Origin: Polytrichum commune
Taxonomy: Eukaryota > Streptophyta > Polytrichopsida > Polytrichales > Polytrichaceae
Assembly: GCA_950295325.1 (NCBI GenBank)
Contig: OX485804.1
Coordinates: forward strand, 52,888,001 to 52,952,000
Direction of reading: 5' to 3'
Length of the DNA: 64,000 bases
Part shown: positions 1 through 10,833 of the stretch, piece after piece
Layout of the letters: each line of letters starts with the position of its first letter
Position numbering within the stretch: position 1 is the stretch's first letter
Position numbers and translations under genes: made by a program
Notes under the pieces: model-generated
Databases searched by the model: none
Seen by the model: the letters and a program-made list of their open reading frames with translations, nothing else
What the model was told of the DNA's origin: nothing

Positions 1-565
1 TTGCAGACTTTGAAATGAATGCTCGATGTCATTGATAGGATTCGCTCCATCGTTGGTCTCCTGGTTTCCCAAAATCTTGAAACCGAGTGGCTGAAACATT
101 TTGGGGTACAGATTGCCAGGGGGGGTAGCTGGGCAAGTCCCACAGGCTGTCTTACGTAGTCGATTTTGGCCTTTTGTGAGTCGTTGCGTTGAATTTACGC
201 CTAAGAGGGCCCTGCCGTTGACGGTTGAGATGCCTTTGAATGCCACTGTCAACATGACAGCAGGATGGTTTTTGGTAGGTAGGAACCAAGATAATCTTAC
301 AAGATTGCAGGAAATCTCGCACATCTTTCTAGAATGAAGGTCAAAGGTTCCAGTGTTGGAGAACTTGTCCTCAACACCAACGAAAAGGTGACATGTAGGC
401 GAGCGGAAGGCATAAATTGGTTACGTACGTTGTGTCATCGATGGTCCCGATCCCGCAGCCACTTCCCAGCTTCGATGAGATTGACGATGAGCCTCGATGG
501 CGAAGCCGGGCAATGGCTGCAGGACCAGATCATCGATGGGATACCATAGCCTTAAAGAAGGAAGT
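1..565. other. No recognisable gene
   Basis: Two short open frames (101-337 and 334-549) show no domain, no signal and no homologue elsewhere in the window. I see no RNA gene or repeat here. Confidence 0.5.
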
Positions 566-1570
566 CACATAAGCTGATGATCTTCCTCTCAACCCCGAGT
601 TCTTTTATTCATATGTGGATTACACTGGCAGTCTCTTGACACTTCGAATCAAGACAATAGAACACCAATCACTTGGGTGTTCATCTACTCGAAAGGTTAA
701 GTTCTCCATCTAGAAGTTTTAAGGTCAATTAAGACCTTTGTTGGTTGATCTAACTTAGACACTTTGAGTTCCAACATTCAACATCATCATCAATACGCTT
801 CACAAAAGTTTGTGCAGGTCTTATTGGCATTTCAATTGAAGTCGACAGTGTTGAAGTCGGTTGAAGTACTGGCCGATGCAGTTTGAATCTCAATTTTAAG
901 GCTCTTGAAGACTGCCTGGCCCGGCTTGAGGGTGGATTCACCTTCCCTCCGAAGTCATCATCATCACGGCTTGGGCTTGTAAGGGCATCTGCATGTTCTT
1001 CTAGTGATCCTTGACGTGCAACATCCTCGTCCTCTTTGTTGAGCGAAATCTCCAAGTTTTCAGGAATCAGATGCCAGCAAGTTGCCATGTCACGATTTCT
1101 TTCCACATTATCATCATCATCATCAATGGTGTCACCAAGATCAATCTCTAGTCCCCCTTGCAAGCGGGCTGGTTTATGGCGACAGCTTTGGAGTCTGTGT
1201 TAGTATGAAACTCTTTTGCCCCATTGCAAAAGTAGCGCAGCTGGGTATGTGATTTGTAATTGAAGTACCTGAGCTTGACATTTTAACAAGTATTGCAACA
1301 ATTAACTGTCAAATTTAAATACTTCAACAACAAATCACTTATGCATTGCAACCATGCTACTTTTGCAATCATTGCAAGAAGTTTTCTCCACTGGGTACCA
1401 CCAGGCTCATCATCATGGTATAGAATGTTGGAATTCAGAGAATCTAAGTTAGCTCAACCATCAAAAGGTCTCAAGTGGTCTTATACATTTTAGATGAGGA
1501 ACTTGACTTTTAAAGTAGATGAATAACGAGTGATTGGTGTTCTAGTATCTTAAGGATATGAAGTTGTCAA
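566..1570. repeat. Palindromic (foldback-like) element, copy 1
   Basis: The outer arm at about 636-790 reappears as its reverse complement at about 1413-1567 (both contain GAACACCAATCACT in opposite sense). The inner arms at about 1205-1285 and 1293-1375 also pair, so the centre is near 1290. About 400 bp of the left arm (795-1200) has no partner in the right arm. A diverged, more complete copy lies inverted at 56.27-57.22 kb. The 137-aa open frame at 750-1163 (-) is inside the arm and has no recognisable domain. No transposase is visible. It may be a foldback transposon or an inverted duplication. Confidence 0.7.
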
Positions 1571-1704
1571 TTAACTCGTCACCTTCCCGGTGTAGATACT
1601 TTCTAATGGATATCTTAGCTCCATTTCGATCTACGAGATGTCGGTTATGGGTTAGTCACATAGGTGATTGGTAAAGTTACATCACGAAAATCTGAAACAC
1701 AAGT
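1571..1704. repeat. U2 downstream-flank segment
   Basis: This short segment (CACCTTCCCGGTGTAGATAC and TACATCACGAAAATCTGA) is similar in the same orientation to about 4747-4890 and, inverted, to about 56.16-56.3 and 38.6-38.85 kb, all in flanks of U2 copies. Homology stops where the Copia remnant starts. Confidence 0.55.
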
Positions 1705-4697
1705 GGTGCAAGGCAAGCATAGCAAGGCGAGTTATCCTACAGATGTTAACAAACTTCGAAACCTACCCGTGGGTACTTTCCTGCATGGCGATACTTCTAG
1801 AAAAATCGCTTGCCCTTCCCTTGGTGGATCACAGTATTTTATTTTGTATAAAGACAACACATCTTGCTACCGGTTTGTTTTATGTGCACGCAACAAGGAT
1901 GCGGCCTTCCCTTTCTTTCAGAAGGTGGTCAAGATTGTTCAACGTGATCAAGGCATTGAGGTGAAGAAATTTTGCACTGATCAGGATCGTGAATATCTCA
2001 ACAAAGAATTCACTCTCTTTCTGAATCAACATGGTATACATCATGAATTATCCATCACTTACACCCCACAGCAAAATGGTTTCCTCGAGCGTGATAGTCA
2101 GATAGTCATGGAATCGGCTAAAAACATGCTTCGTGTTTTTTATCTTCCTACACATCTTTGGGCAGAAGCTGTCAATTGTGTGGTATACTTACTCAATTGG
2201 ACAACGAACAAACAACTTGGTTCAGTTACACCGTATGAGAAATGGTTTGCTCACAAACCTTCAGTCTCACATTACCGAGTATTCGGTTCTCTGGCCTATG
2301 TTCATATCAACAAGGAGGTGCGTACGAAGCTTGACCCTAAGAGTCTACCAGTTATTTTTGTGGGTTACAGTCTTCATTCTCGAGCATATTGCTTGTGGGA
2401 TCCCCATTCTGATAAGATTATCGAGAGCATTGATGTTCATTTCGATGAACGCCCCAGACGGTTTAATCTTGCCTTATTCCCCACCCTGAAACCTATGGAT
2501 TATTGTATTTTTCCCTTTGCTCTTCCTTGTGCAAACAGTGGGAGTTCTTCTTCTTGTGTCCCAAACTGTGGGAGCTCGTCATCTTCAGATGGTCATGTTC
2601 TTATTCCAACTGTGGCACTTGATGGTTTTTTTTTTCTCCAACAATGGGAGCACAATCCTCAGCTGAACAATCTTTGGATGAACAAGCCCCAATTCTCAGA
2701 TATGTTTCTGACAATCCATATGATTTCTCTGGTCATGATCTTCAAAATCCTTCATCTACCATTCCACCTACTCCCTCTTTATCCCTTCATCCTTCTCCTG
2801 ATACTCACACTTCCAGTGCACCTATTGTTCCCAAATTCCAGAGCATACAAGACCTTTTGGATTCTACATCACAGCTTACTACTCCACCTGAAGCCTCTAC
2901 ATCATCGGTAATTCCATCGATTTCATGTCTAGCATCTTTGGGTGCACAGTTTCTTGAGCCTCAAAGTTATCGTCAAGCTCTGATGCCAAATCAAGCTCAC
3001 GAGTGGAAAAAAGCAATGGAGCGCGAGTATGAATCTTTGGAGGTCAATAATACTTGGAAACATGTTCCCCTACCACCAAGCAGAAAACCGGTTCAATGCA
3101 AATGGGTTTATAAAATCAAGTATCACTCTAACGGCACAATTGACAGGTATAAAGCTTGTTTAGTAGCCAAAGGATTTACCTACGAACATGGGATTGATTA
3201 CTTTGAGACATATAGTCCGGTTGTCAAGCACTAGTCCATCCGAATCATGCTTGCTATTACAGCAGCACTCAAAACGATGATGAAGCAATTTGATATAGGA
3301 AAAACCTATCTCAATAGTGACCTCGTTAAACCCATCTATATGATACAGCCTTTGGGGTTTCAAAGCTTAACCCATCCTGACCATGTATGTCTACTTCTCC
3401 GAAGCTTATATGGCCTTAAACAGACTCACTATTGGAACAAGACTTTTGATGCTTTCTTGAAGCATTTTGATCTCATCCCTTGTTCAGGGGACCCTTGTGA
3501 TTATCGAAACACAGGCACTCTTCACACCATGTTGGGGATCTAGGTTGATGATGGTTTAATCTGTTCTCTGAAGCCAACTTATATTGATGAGATTGTGGCC
3601 TATCTTGAGACTGCCTTCAAGGTAGTGCATGGAGATGTTGATTGTTTTGTGGGTTTTCAGATTTCCTAAAACCCCATCAACCACAACATATTTATTCATC
3701 AAACCATGTATATCCAGGACATATTAGTCCAGTTTTCTATGCAAGACTCTCATGCAGTGACTACACCCGCGGAGGCTAACAAGACTTTGTCTGCTTGCAA
3801 TGACCCTGCTGATGAGCTTATACATGAGGATTATTCCCAAGCCATAGGGTGTTTGATGTACCTTACTGTTTGCACTCGGCCCAATTTGGCATATGTTGTT
3901 AGCAAAGTTGCACATTTCCAAGCTAACCCACGAAAATCTCATGGCAAGCCGTCAAACGCATTTTTTGATACTTACGAGGCACAACTTCTTTGGGTATTCT
4001 CTATTGTGTAGCAGATTCTACCACGGTCTCGGAATTCATGGCGATGGTAGAAACGTCCAAAGAGGCCATCTGGCTATCCCGTTTTCTCTCTGATCTCAAT
4101 TGTTCTCTGACTCTCTGTTGTTCTTCACTATGATAATCAGGGTGCTATACAACTTGTGAAGAATCTAGTTTATCACAAGCGAACAAAACACGTTGATCTA
4201 AAGTACTTTTTCGTTCGTGAAATATGGGAGAAGAAGGAAGTTGATTATGTGTATATTAACACCATTGCTCAGCTTGCCGATTTATTTACAAAGCCTCTAC
4301 CTCGAGACAAGTTTCAACTGCTCCGTCGAGCTATGGGCATGACTACACTCTCCTCTAAATGAGTGGGAGTTTATTTGCTAAATTTAGGTTATGTTGAACA
4401 TTCAAGAGTAGATTTTAGTCTGAAGAATAAGTGGGAGTATTGGATGTAAGTATTCTTCATCCACTCTTTTTTGTTAGAAGTAGTTTCGCTACATTGTCAT
4501 TGTGCACAAAACGTAGTATAGTCTTTCCAATCGTAGACAAAGCGGCACGGAGTAGAGCATCGTCTTGCATTCTTGTTTCCTCACAAGATTTTGTTACTAT
4601 GTTGTGGATTGATTCAATGATGCATTCTGCAACACTCTAATAAAGAAGTCTCTTAACAAGCTTAATATTCTCTTAAGCAGTTCCTGTGTATATTTCC
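1705..4697 (+). mobile_element. 5'-truncated, decayed Ty1/copia retrotransposon
   Basis: Reading + there is the end of a gag-pre-integrase domain, then an integrase core. The integrase keeps the acidic positions (HGDT near 1780, TDQD near 1980, and the E in the YTPQQNG...ER stretch near 2065-2095). The reverse transcriptase starts at WKKAMEREYESLEVNNTW (about 3004) and runs through CKWVYKIKYHSNGTIDRYKA. The RNase H tail contains YHKRTKHVDLKYF near 4170-4210. Frames are broken. TAG ends the 3234 frame, another TAG sits just before VDDG at 3541 where the catalytic YVDD tyrosine is expected, and others follow near 3667 and 4009. No 5' LTR, gag or protease is present. Sequence matching the U2 flank resumes at about 4701, placing the right boundary. 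This is a dead element. Confidence 0.85.
4427..4697 (+). repeat. Copia polypurine tract and putative 3' LTR
   Basis: AATAAGTGGGAG (about 4427-4438) is a typical Copia polypurine tract directly upstream of a 3' LTR. What follows begins TATTGGATGTAAG and runs to about 4697, where homology to the U2 flank (AGAGATCACTTCTCG) begins. With no 5' LTR to compare, the LTR limits are approximate. Confidence 0.5.
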
Positions 4698-5313
4698 TTT
4701 AGAGATCACTTCTCGTGTGCTCTGGTCTGCAGGACAGACATGGAGCTCTTAATTACCTCAGCACCTTCCCTGTACAGATACTGATTGATTCCTTAGGCAC
4801 ATTCAATATCCATGACTCGTTCGCAGTCACTCACGTTGGTGTGCCTTGAGACTGCATGGTGAAGGAATCAGTTACGTCACGAAAATGTGAAGGACATGTG
4901 TTGTCCTACAAAAAAGAGAACTTTCAACCCAAATAAATTTGAGAGTATCAAAATAGACTTGACTACAGGACAAACAAACATATAAATGCTAGTGAGTGTA
5001 ATTCGCATCGTCTTCTTAATCAAACTCTTAGACAGTGATTGGGGAGATTTTTGGGCATAATCGGTTGAGATCCTAGTGTTTGCAAGTCCAACCGGTCGCA
5101 TGTTGACATCCTCCAGTTTTCCTTTATTAAATTGGGGTATATTCTATAAATTCCTCCAAAATGATTGGTAATTTGCCTGAAGTCTTGAAACTTCAACCAG
5201 TTATTTCTCAAACTCAACCGGTTCATCTGTAACTAACTGCCGGTTCTCCCCCATCATTGCTCTTAGATTCAATGCATCAAGAAATCCAAATTTTGCTTAT
5301 TCGGTTCCCTAAG
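4698..5313 (-). repeat. U2 unit 3' flank, inverted copy of 38.5-38.89 kb
   Basis: Blocks such as GAGATCACTTCTCGT, GGTCTGCAGGA and TACGTCACGAAAATGTGAAG occur in reverse complement and reverse order at 38.56-38.89 kb. A related copy follows U2 copy 3 at about 7.08-7.25 kb. The block is interrupted by a MITE at 5033-5259. No gene is recognised. Confidence 0.75.
5033..5259. mobile_element. hAT-like MITE with 8-bp target duplication
   Basis: The 227-bp insert starts CAGTGATTGGGGAGA and ends, on the other strand, CAATGATGGGGGAGA, giving about 15-bp terminal inverted repeats. It is flanked by CTCTTAGA at 5025-5032 and again at 5260-5267, an 8-bp duplication as expected for hAT. The paralogous flank at about 7213-7235 has the uninterrupted site, so the insertion postdates that duplication. 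A diverged copy lies at 31.44-31.66 kb. Confidence 0.8.
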
Positions 5314-5509
5314 GGTATGTTTGCGCCTGCCAAGGAGGTAGTGCAATACCGAGGCGACGCTCACGAGTTCTGACAGCAAGCTGCCGGTTGAACCCAAATT
5401 CGAGAAAATTTTGATTAATATCGTGAGGCTCGATGAACCTCGTATCAGATATTAAACTGATAAGAACAGATGCTACATATGATCTTAGCCAACAGGCCGA
5501 GAAAGATAT
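5314..5509 (-). pseudogene. U2 snRNA copy 1 (diverged)
   Basis: On the - strand this matches U2 over its whole length of about 196 nt, but conserved positions have changed. The 5' end reads ATATC instead of ATACC. The conserved CTTTTGGCTAAGATC stretch has CTGTTGGCTAAGATC. The branchpoint-recognition GTAGTA reads GTAGCA, which would alter pairing with intron branch sites. The Sm site is a weaker AAAATTTTC. The promoter (USE at -71, TACAAG at -31) is intact, so it may still be transcribed. I infer a pseudogene or a variant U2. Confidence 0.75.
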
Positions 5510-5534
5510 GCTTCTTTCTTCCATCTCTCCCCTT

Positions 5535-5580
5535 CTTGTACCTCGCCTTTGCCTTGCCATATTTCCAGTCACTATGGGAC
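5535..5580 (-). promoter_or_regulatory. snRNA promoter of U2 copy 1
   Basis: On the - strand GTCCCATAG (5580-5572) starts 71 nt upstream of the U2 5' end, and TACAAG (5540-5535) starts at -31. The 40-bp start-to-start spacing matches the known Pol II-type plant snRNA layout of an upstream sequence element near -70 and a TATA box near -30. The USE resembles the known plant RTCCCACATCG consensus only in its first half. Confidence 0.7.
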
Positions 5581-6060
5581 AGAACCTTTGTTATCTTCAG
5601 ACAGAGGAAACACGACATTCAGGAACATCCTTGCAGTGGACATGCCAAGCGACAAAGCAATGACAAATTCGTAACCTGCGATTCTTCGACTGCCTCTTCA
5701 GCATCGCAAAGTCTTAATGTCGGAATGGATCCTGTTTGATTCACAAAAGCATTACATGCAACCACTAATTCCCTCTGCAAACAAGTATATAATATCTTGT
5801 CACAGTACTCCGGAACGACCCGATGAAAACAAATCCGCTGCAACTTCTTACCTTGGCACCCATTGTTTTCTGAGTAATCCGATGAATAAACTCCACACAT
5901 AAAATACACTTTCACTCGAGAAGACTGCACTGTGTCAGATTACAAGGATGCACGCGCCGAAGAATCACTAAAGAACCGGAGAACGGGACAGGAGAACTCA
6001 AACCCTACTCATCACCTTCCTAATATGCAATTTTCGTTTATTGGGATCCCCGGTGGAAGA

Positions 6061-6252
6061 GGGTTGCGCCTTCCAAGGAAATAGTGCAATACCAAGGCGA
6101 CGCTCGCGAGAACCGGCAGCTAGCCGCCGAATGAACCAGCACCCGACAAAAATTACATTAATATCGTCAGCCTCGATGCGCCTCGTATCAGATATTAATC
6201 TGATAAGAACAGATACTACCCTTCATCTTAGCCAAAAGGCTGAGAAAGGTAT
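6061..6252 (-). ncRNA. U2 snRNA copy 2 (possibly impaired)
   Basis: The whole U2 is recognisable on the - strand, beginning ATACCTTTCTCAGCC, with the branchpoint-recognition GTAGTA kept and an Sm-type AATTTTTG. The stretch before it reads GATGAAGGGTAGTA where other copies have GATCAAGTGTAGTA. Stem-loop IIa has one change. Its promoter spacing is disturbed (see the promoter entry). It is the inverted counterpart of copy 6 at 37.65 kb. It may be weakly expressed or dead. Confidence 0.7.
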
Positions 6253-6278
6253 GTTCCTCCCTTCCATCTCTCGCCTTT

Positions 6279-6340
6279 CTTGTACCTCCCCTGTCTTGTA
6301 CCTCGCCTTTGCACTTCCCTGATTCCAGTCCCCATGGGAC
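6279..6340 (-). promoter_or_regulatory. Rearranged snRNA promoter of U2 copy 2
   Basis: The TACAAG-containing block occurs twice (complement of 6279-6284 and 6295-6300), a duplication of about 16 bp. The USE-like GTCCCATGG (complement of 6332-6340) is therefore at -88 instead of -71. Its 40-bp distance to the distal TACAAG is kept, and the proximal TACAAG sits near -32. Confidence 0.6.
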
Positions 6341-6409
6341 ACAAAACTCTCAACGTCATGCCAAATGTACCTTGAATTCCATACCCTTGAAACGGGTGCT
6401 CGGAAACAC

Positions 6410-7270
6410 AGGGTTGCATTCTATCTCAAAATATGGGAGCTGAACCTTGGATAAGGCAAAAGGCTCTTTAATGAGGCGCTGTTTAGGAGACCTCTAGGAT
6501 CAGGCAATGAAGAGTTTGGATACTTATGGCCTTTCGTGGGTGAGATGAGCACCTTGCCAGAATTCTGGATGGAAAATGAAATTGATTTGTGAAGTCAAAC
6601 AAGAGTTACGTTAAACTCCTCCGCAGACAAAATCAAGTTGAACAAGTGTGTGCAAAGAGAGGTTCTCCTGGATCTGTTGTGAAACGATAATGTACGTAGT
6701 TGAGGTAGCTGTACTCTTGATGATCACGAAATATTACTTCCAACAATCTTGACATCCCAAAAGCAATACCATTATTGGCGTTGCAAAGGATACTGTCCGA
6801 GTGTAAAGACTGCGAGACAGATTAATGCCGCTGCAGTAAGAGCTGTATCTCAAGCACAATCGCAAGGTCCAGCTTACTATGTGGAGAGCTACCTCACCTC
6901 GCACTCGAGAGTTGTCTTGTAAGCCGTTAATGATATTACAAGTGATATTGTGAGCATCACATATTGGCAATTCTACGAAACATTTATCATAGTTTCTCTT
7001 AACAGGTCTACTAACTGCTCATTGATGAGTCTTCACATCAACAGAACCTTCAACCCGTGTTCACTTCCATCAATTCCGACATACCGAGAGTAATGCACTC
7101 CGTAGATTCAACAAATTTCGACCCAAATAAATGAGTATCGAGATAGACCTAATTATTACAGGATAAACATGTAAATGCTATTGAATTCAGATATCCGCAT
7201 CGTCTTCTTTAAAGAGACTCTTAGATTCAATGCATCAAGTAATCCAATTTCTGCTTATTTGATTCCCAAT
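6410..7270 (-). repeat. Inverted copy of 36.4-37.55 kb segment
   Basis: Several blocks match the + strand at 36.4-37.55 kb in reverse complement: CTTTCGTGGGTGAGATGAG, GCAAAGAGAGGTTCTCCTGG and CAACAGAACCTTCAACCCG. The part at 6734-6990 matches the segment just downstream of the receptor-kinase stop codon (36.1-36.74 kb). Its 78-aa open frame (6734-6970, -) is similar between copies but has no known domain. I read it as duplicated 3' UTR, not a gene. Confidence 0.75.
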
Positions 7271-7272
7271 AA

Positions 7273-7468
7273 GGGTAAGGTTGCGCCTACCAAGAAGATA
7301 GTGCAGTACCAAGGAGACGCTCACGAGTTCTGGCAGCAAGCCGCCGATTGAACCCGAACCCGAAAAAATTAGATTAATATCGTGAGGCTCAATGAACCTC
7401 GTACCAGATATTAAACTGATAAGAACAGATACTACACTTGATCTTAGCCAAAAGGCCGAGAAAGGTAT
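7273..7468 (-). ncRNA. U2 snRNA gene, copy 3
   Basis: U2 snRNA pairs with the intron branch site in the spliceosome. On the - strand this copy starts ATACCTTTCTCGGCC, has the full GATCAAGTGTAGTATCTG region with intact GTAGTA, the stem-loop IIa sequence, a uridine-rich Sm site (CTAATTTTTTC) and the 3' stem-loops ending GGCGCAACC. Its length of about 196 nt is the usual plant U2 size. USE and TATA-like boxes are at the standard distances. It is one of the best candidates for an expressed gene, although the 3' stem-loop carries a few changes. Confidence 0.88.
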
Positions 7469-7493
7469 GCTTCTTCCTTCCATCTCTCCCCTC

Positions 7494-7539
7494 CTTGTAC
7501 CTCGCCTTCGGCCCTTCTTATTTCCACTCACTATGGGAC
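7494..7539 (-). promoter_or_regulatory. snRNA promoter of U2 copy 3
   Basis: GTCCCATAG (complement of 7531-7539) is at -71 and TACAAG (complement of 7494-7499) at -31, the spacing shared by most U2 copies in the window. Confidence 0.75.
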
Positions 7540-9590
7540 TGTTACTCCCCTGATTATTTCTGTACTCTGTCTTCATCCTCGTGGCGGAAGTGAAGAGTCG
7601 CCATTACTAATCAGAAACCACTTCACAAGAATGAATAAGTTAACTAATGCCCAAGACTTTGATTCCTTACATTTAAATGTCAAAGGAAACGTCACATACA
7701 TGCAGGAACATCCATGAGACACGGAGGCAAAACAGAAGCATTGACTGACCTCTTCAGCAGCTCAAAGTCACAAAAACATCACATGCAATCACTAAATCCC
7801 TCATTAAACGACTAGCAAAAAAACTCGTTACGGACCGAATGAAATGGAATCCGCTGCAACAATCGCTGAACAACTTCCCCTCCCACGTTCTGTTTTCTGA
7901 GTTTTCCGCCGAGCAAACTTCATGCAACAACACACTTTTACAGAAAAAGAGTTCAGTTTGTCAGATTACAAGTAACCACGCGCTGAAGAATCACGTTTAA
8001 CGTATGGGTATTTTGGAGAACCGGAATCCTATATCCAAGCTTATGTCTTCTAATGTCACCAATATCCTCGTGTTTACTCGGGTTTTGTCCTCACTCTCCT
8101 GCTCCTTAATGTGGGCATTTCAAATTTTTAGATTGCTAAGATTTGGCAAGATATGATGGTCGAAGCTCGGTATCGAGCGTAGGCTCACCGGTTTCAAGTG
8201 GAAGTCCAGTTAAGATAAATTTTGCCGGGAGTCCAGCCGGGCTGACTCACCAACCCCGCACTAATGCTTCGTCACCTTCTTGACAAGACCAATTGGGCCG
8301 GGAATTAGGGCCATGCTCAGTTTTGAAAGCCTGCCGAGCCGGTCCTTGAATCTGCAACCAGCTGCAAGTGCTAATTTCTTCCTTTCGTACTGGATGTTGT
8401 TCTTCTATTGGCCAGGCTCAGCAGCAGAAGTTACCACGTTGCAATGCTAGTCAAGATGAGTTGATGTCTGCATATTAAGTTTCTTCCGACTCACATGATC
8501 TCTTTTGTATTGAAATTGACCAGGCTTTGCCACCAAAGATGGAGGTGGTGAGCTCACATGTTCGGTACCCCACATACGGTGATAATCTATCTGGAAGCAT
8601 CGAATGTCACCAGCATCTTCAAAACAATTGAAAACTATTGAAAGACTTCTACAACAAGATGCATATTACTCACATAAAAGGACTTCAACACATTCTAAGA
8701 CTCGAACTTAGGTTAGACATAAATCAAGAAGCTTAGCCTAGCATCAAAACATTGTGAAGTTCCCTCTTTACTACACTGTGTACCGCAAGGCTGCGGTATC
8801 ACATACAACCAAAACCTATATGGGCAACACCTTGTCATACACTCCTAGGCAAGAGCTCAAGACACACACCAACACAACACCACTCACCTTCCCGTGCATA
8901 CGAAAAGGGGTGCCAAGGAGAGAGATGAAATCATTACTTGAAGAGGAAGGCAACTACCATAGTCCTTTCAAACGAGAGCAGGAAGAGTAAGAGTGAGATG
9001 GCGAACTCATTACATAACTACCATAGTCATTACATAACTACCATAGTCCTTTCAAACGAGAGCGGGAAGAGTAAGAGTGAGATGGCGAACTCATTACATG
9101 GACATCCTAATTGGCAAGTTCTATTTAGCAAAGTGATGACCTGGACAAACCCTAAACAATAAAAACGCTTCATTCAAATCTCGGGCTGGGTGCTCACAAA
9201 TAATCCACAACTCGCAGAATTGTTTAACAATCTTCCTAAATTCAAGCAATCTTCCAACACGAAGAGAAAGAGCCAGCGTCACAATGACTCTACTATCTCT
9301 TAGAAGAATTTGCACATCACAGACAACTCAGAGTCGATTGTCGTCCTACACGACTGAGAATGCTCAGATGAATCGGCAGCTGAAACTCACAACATTCCAG
9401 CACAATTTTTTTGATGACAAGAGTAGACTGTAAAGATATACAAGCATCACAAGCCAAATACAAAATTGAGGATGTGAGGAAGCCATGTGAGGAAGCATCA
9501 CAAGTAAAATACAAAATTGCCTACCCAAGAATTCAAAAACTCCCTTAGACTCTTTCCACTTTATGCATATTTGGAACTTCCCACTAGGGA
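7540..9590. other. U2 upstream flank, then no recognisable gene
   Basis: 7540-7760 matches 38.04-38.22 kb in reverse complement (upstream flank of copies 3 and 7). The rest shows no domain-bearing frame. It contains a tandem duplication at 8952-9102. Confidence 0.55.
8952..9102. repeat. 84-bp tandem duplication
   Basis: The block starting AACTACCATAGTCCTTTC (8952) recurs at 9036 with one or two changes, and shorter CATAACTACCATAGT pieces lie between them. Confidence 0.8.
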
Positions 9591-9594
9591 AGTA

Positions 9595-9786
9595 GGGTTG
9601 CTCCTGCCAAGAAGGTAGTGCATTTCCAAGGCGAAGCCCGCGAGTTCTGGCAGCAAGCTGCCGATTAAACCCGAACCCGAAAAAAATTAGATTAATATCA
9701 TGAGACTCGATGAGCCTCGTATCAGATATTAAACTGATAAGAACAGATACTACACTTGATCTTAGCCAAAAGGCCGAGAAAGGTAC
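9595..9786 (-). ncRNA. U2 snRNA gene, copy 4
   Basis: On the - strand it reads GTACCTTTCTCGGCC (first base G instead of A), then the unchanged GATCAAGTGTAGTATCTG region and stem-loop IIa, an Sm site (CTAATTTTTTTC) and the 3' stem-loops. The promoter spacing is standard. It forms a tandem pair with copy 5, 1633 bp away, with shared upstream flanks. It may be functional; the first-base change and differences in the 3' loops are the only obvious defects. Confidence 0.82.
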
Positions 9787-9811
9787 GCTTCTCCTTCCCA
9801 TCCCTCTCCTT

Positions 9812-9857
9812 CTTGTACCTCGCCTTTGCCTTGGTCTCTTCCCAATCACTATGGGAC
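9812..9857 (-). promoter_or_regulatory. snRNA promoter of U2 copy 4
   Basis: GTCCCATAG (complement of 9849-9857) lies at -71 and TACAAG (complement of 9812-9817) at -31. Confidence 0.75.
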
Positions 9858-10360
9858 CAAACCCTATCTTCACCTCCTCTGCTCTGCAATTCCCTTGGTA
9901 TGGCCGCATCTAGAAATTTGAGAAGGGTGTTATGCTGTCATGTGGGAAGTAAAAATCTGTTGAATTTCGCAACATCCACCCCCAAACGCATTTCTTCTTT
10001 CGAAGGTGCCTATACACACTCAGTCTACATGCATTTTGTATGGATTACCACATTGTTGAAATTTTGCGTGCTTAACATTAACACAGGCCACACTGGTTCT
10101 CAATGAGGTGACTAACGCAGGCTAGTGCGTTAGTCTGAATTGTTCTTAATGCTTTCGAGTGCGATTCTCAACCATGATTTCGTATGTTATGAACCGGTGC
10201 AGGTTAACTCAGACATGTCATTCACGTGTCAATTTGTGACCCAATGTCCAGGACGCCGGAATTTAGTTCGAGTCAAGAATTGTTGAGTGCGCAACCACTG
10301 GCTAAAAGATAACGATAACTCCTCTGAATACTATACCATAACTTGAAGGAATCAAATTGA
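9858..10360 (-). repeat. Upstream flank of U2 copy 4, duplicated at 11.49-11.99 kb
   Basis: Stretches such as TCACCTCCTCTGCTCTGCAA, GGGTGTTATGCTGTCATGTG and CTTAATGCTTTCGAGTG recur in the same order upstream of U2 copy 5. Copies 4 and 5 are therefore a tandem segmental duplication. Confidence 0.8.
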
Positions 10361-10589
10361 AGAAGCCATAGGCTACATGCAACGGGATTTATTTATGCTC
10401 ATGGGTTTCTTTGGTCAACAGACAATAAGATTGAGGATCGACAGCTCTGGGTTTGATCTATTTTCAAACTACAACTTCAAGAACATGAAATTTGGGATAC
10501 TAAGTTCGCCATTTGCCTGTCTATCAATCTTCCTAAATTCAAGCAATCTTCCAACACGATGTTGTTCTACTCTCTAGATCACGCGCAAG

Positions 10590-10833
10590 CCTACAAAGAC
10601 TTTTGAACAAGCTATATGAGTCTGCACTTCTTCTAGCCTTTGAAGTCAATCTAACTATGGCTAAAATCATGATATTTGGTCGCAACAAAAGGAAATCAAA
10701 TCAAGAGGCATTTTACCTAGACAAGGACCAAATTAAGATCACCCATGAATACAAATACCTTGAGATTGATTTTTATTCATATGAAGACTTTGAGCCATCC
10801 AGTAAAAGGGGCAGAATCACAAATCCTAAATAA
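10590..10833 (+). pseudogene. LINE reverse-transcriptase fragment
   Basis: The frame from 10603 reads MNKLYESALLLAFEVNLTMA, then KIMIFGRNKRKSNQEAFYL and ITHEYKYLEIDF. These resemble the region just after the catalytic YADD of plant LINE reverse transcriptases (K..IM.F...., then YKYLGI.). Nothing of the palm core remains upstream. It is a short dead fragment, unrelated in sequence to the LINE at 14.6-18.7 kb. Confidence 0.7.

Noticed and set aside
750-1163. 137-aa acidic frame
   Set aside because: It lies in the arm of a palindromic element; the D-runs come from an ATC/ATG microsatellite-like stretch.
9364-9909. 181-aa and similar frames overlapping U2 copies (also 5309-5572, 7235-7576, 38209-38532, 39278-39649)
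   Set aside because: They share a FSAFWLRSSVVSVLISLISD stretch only because it is translated U2 snRNA sequence. The conservation is RNA-level, not protein.
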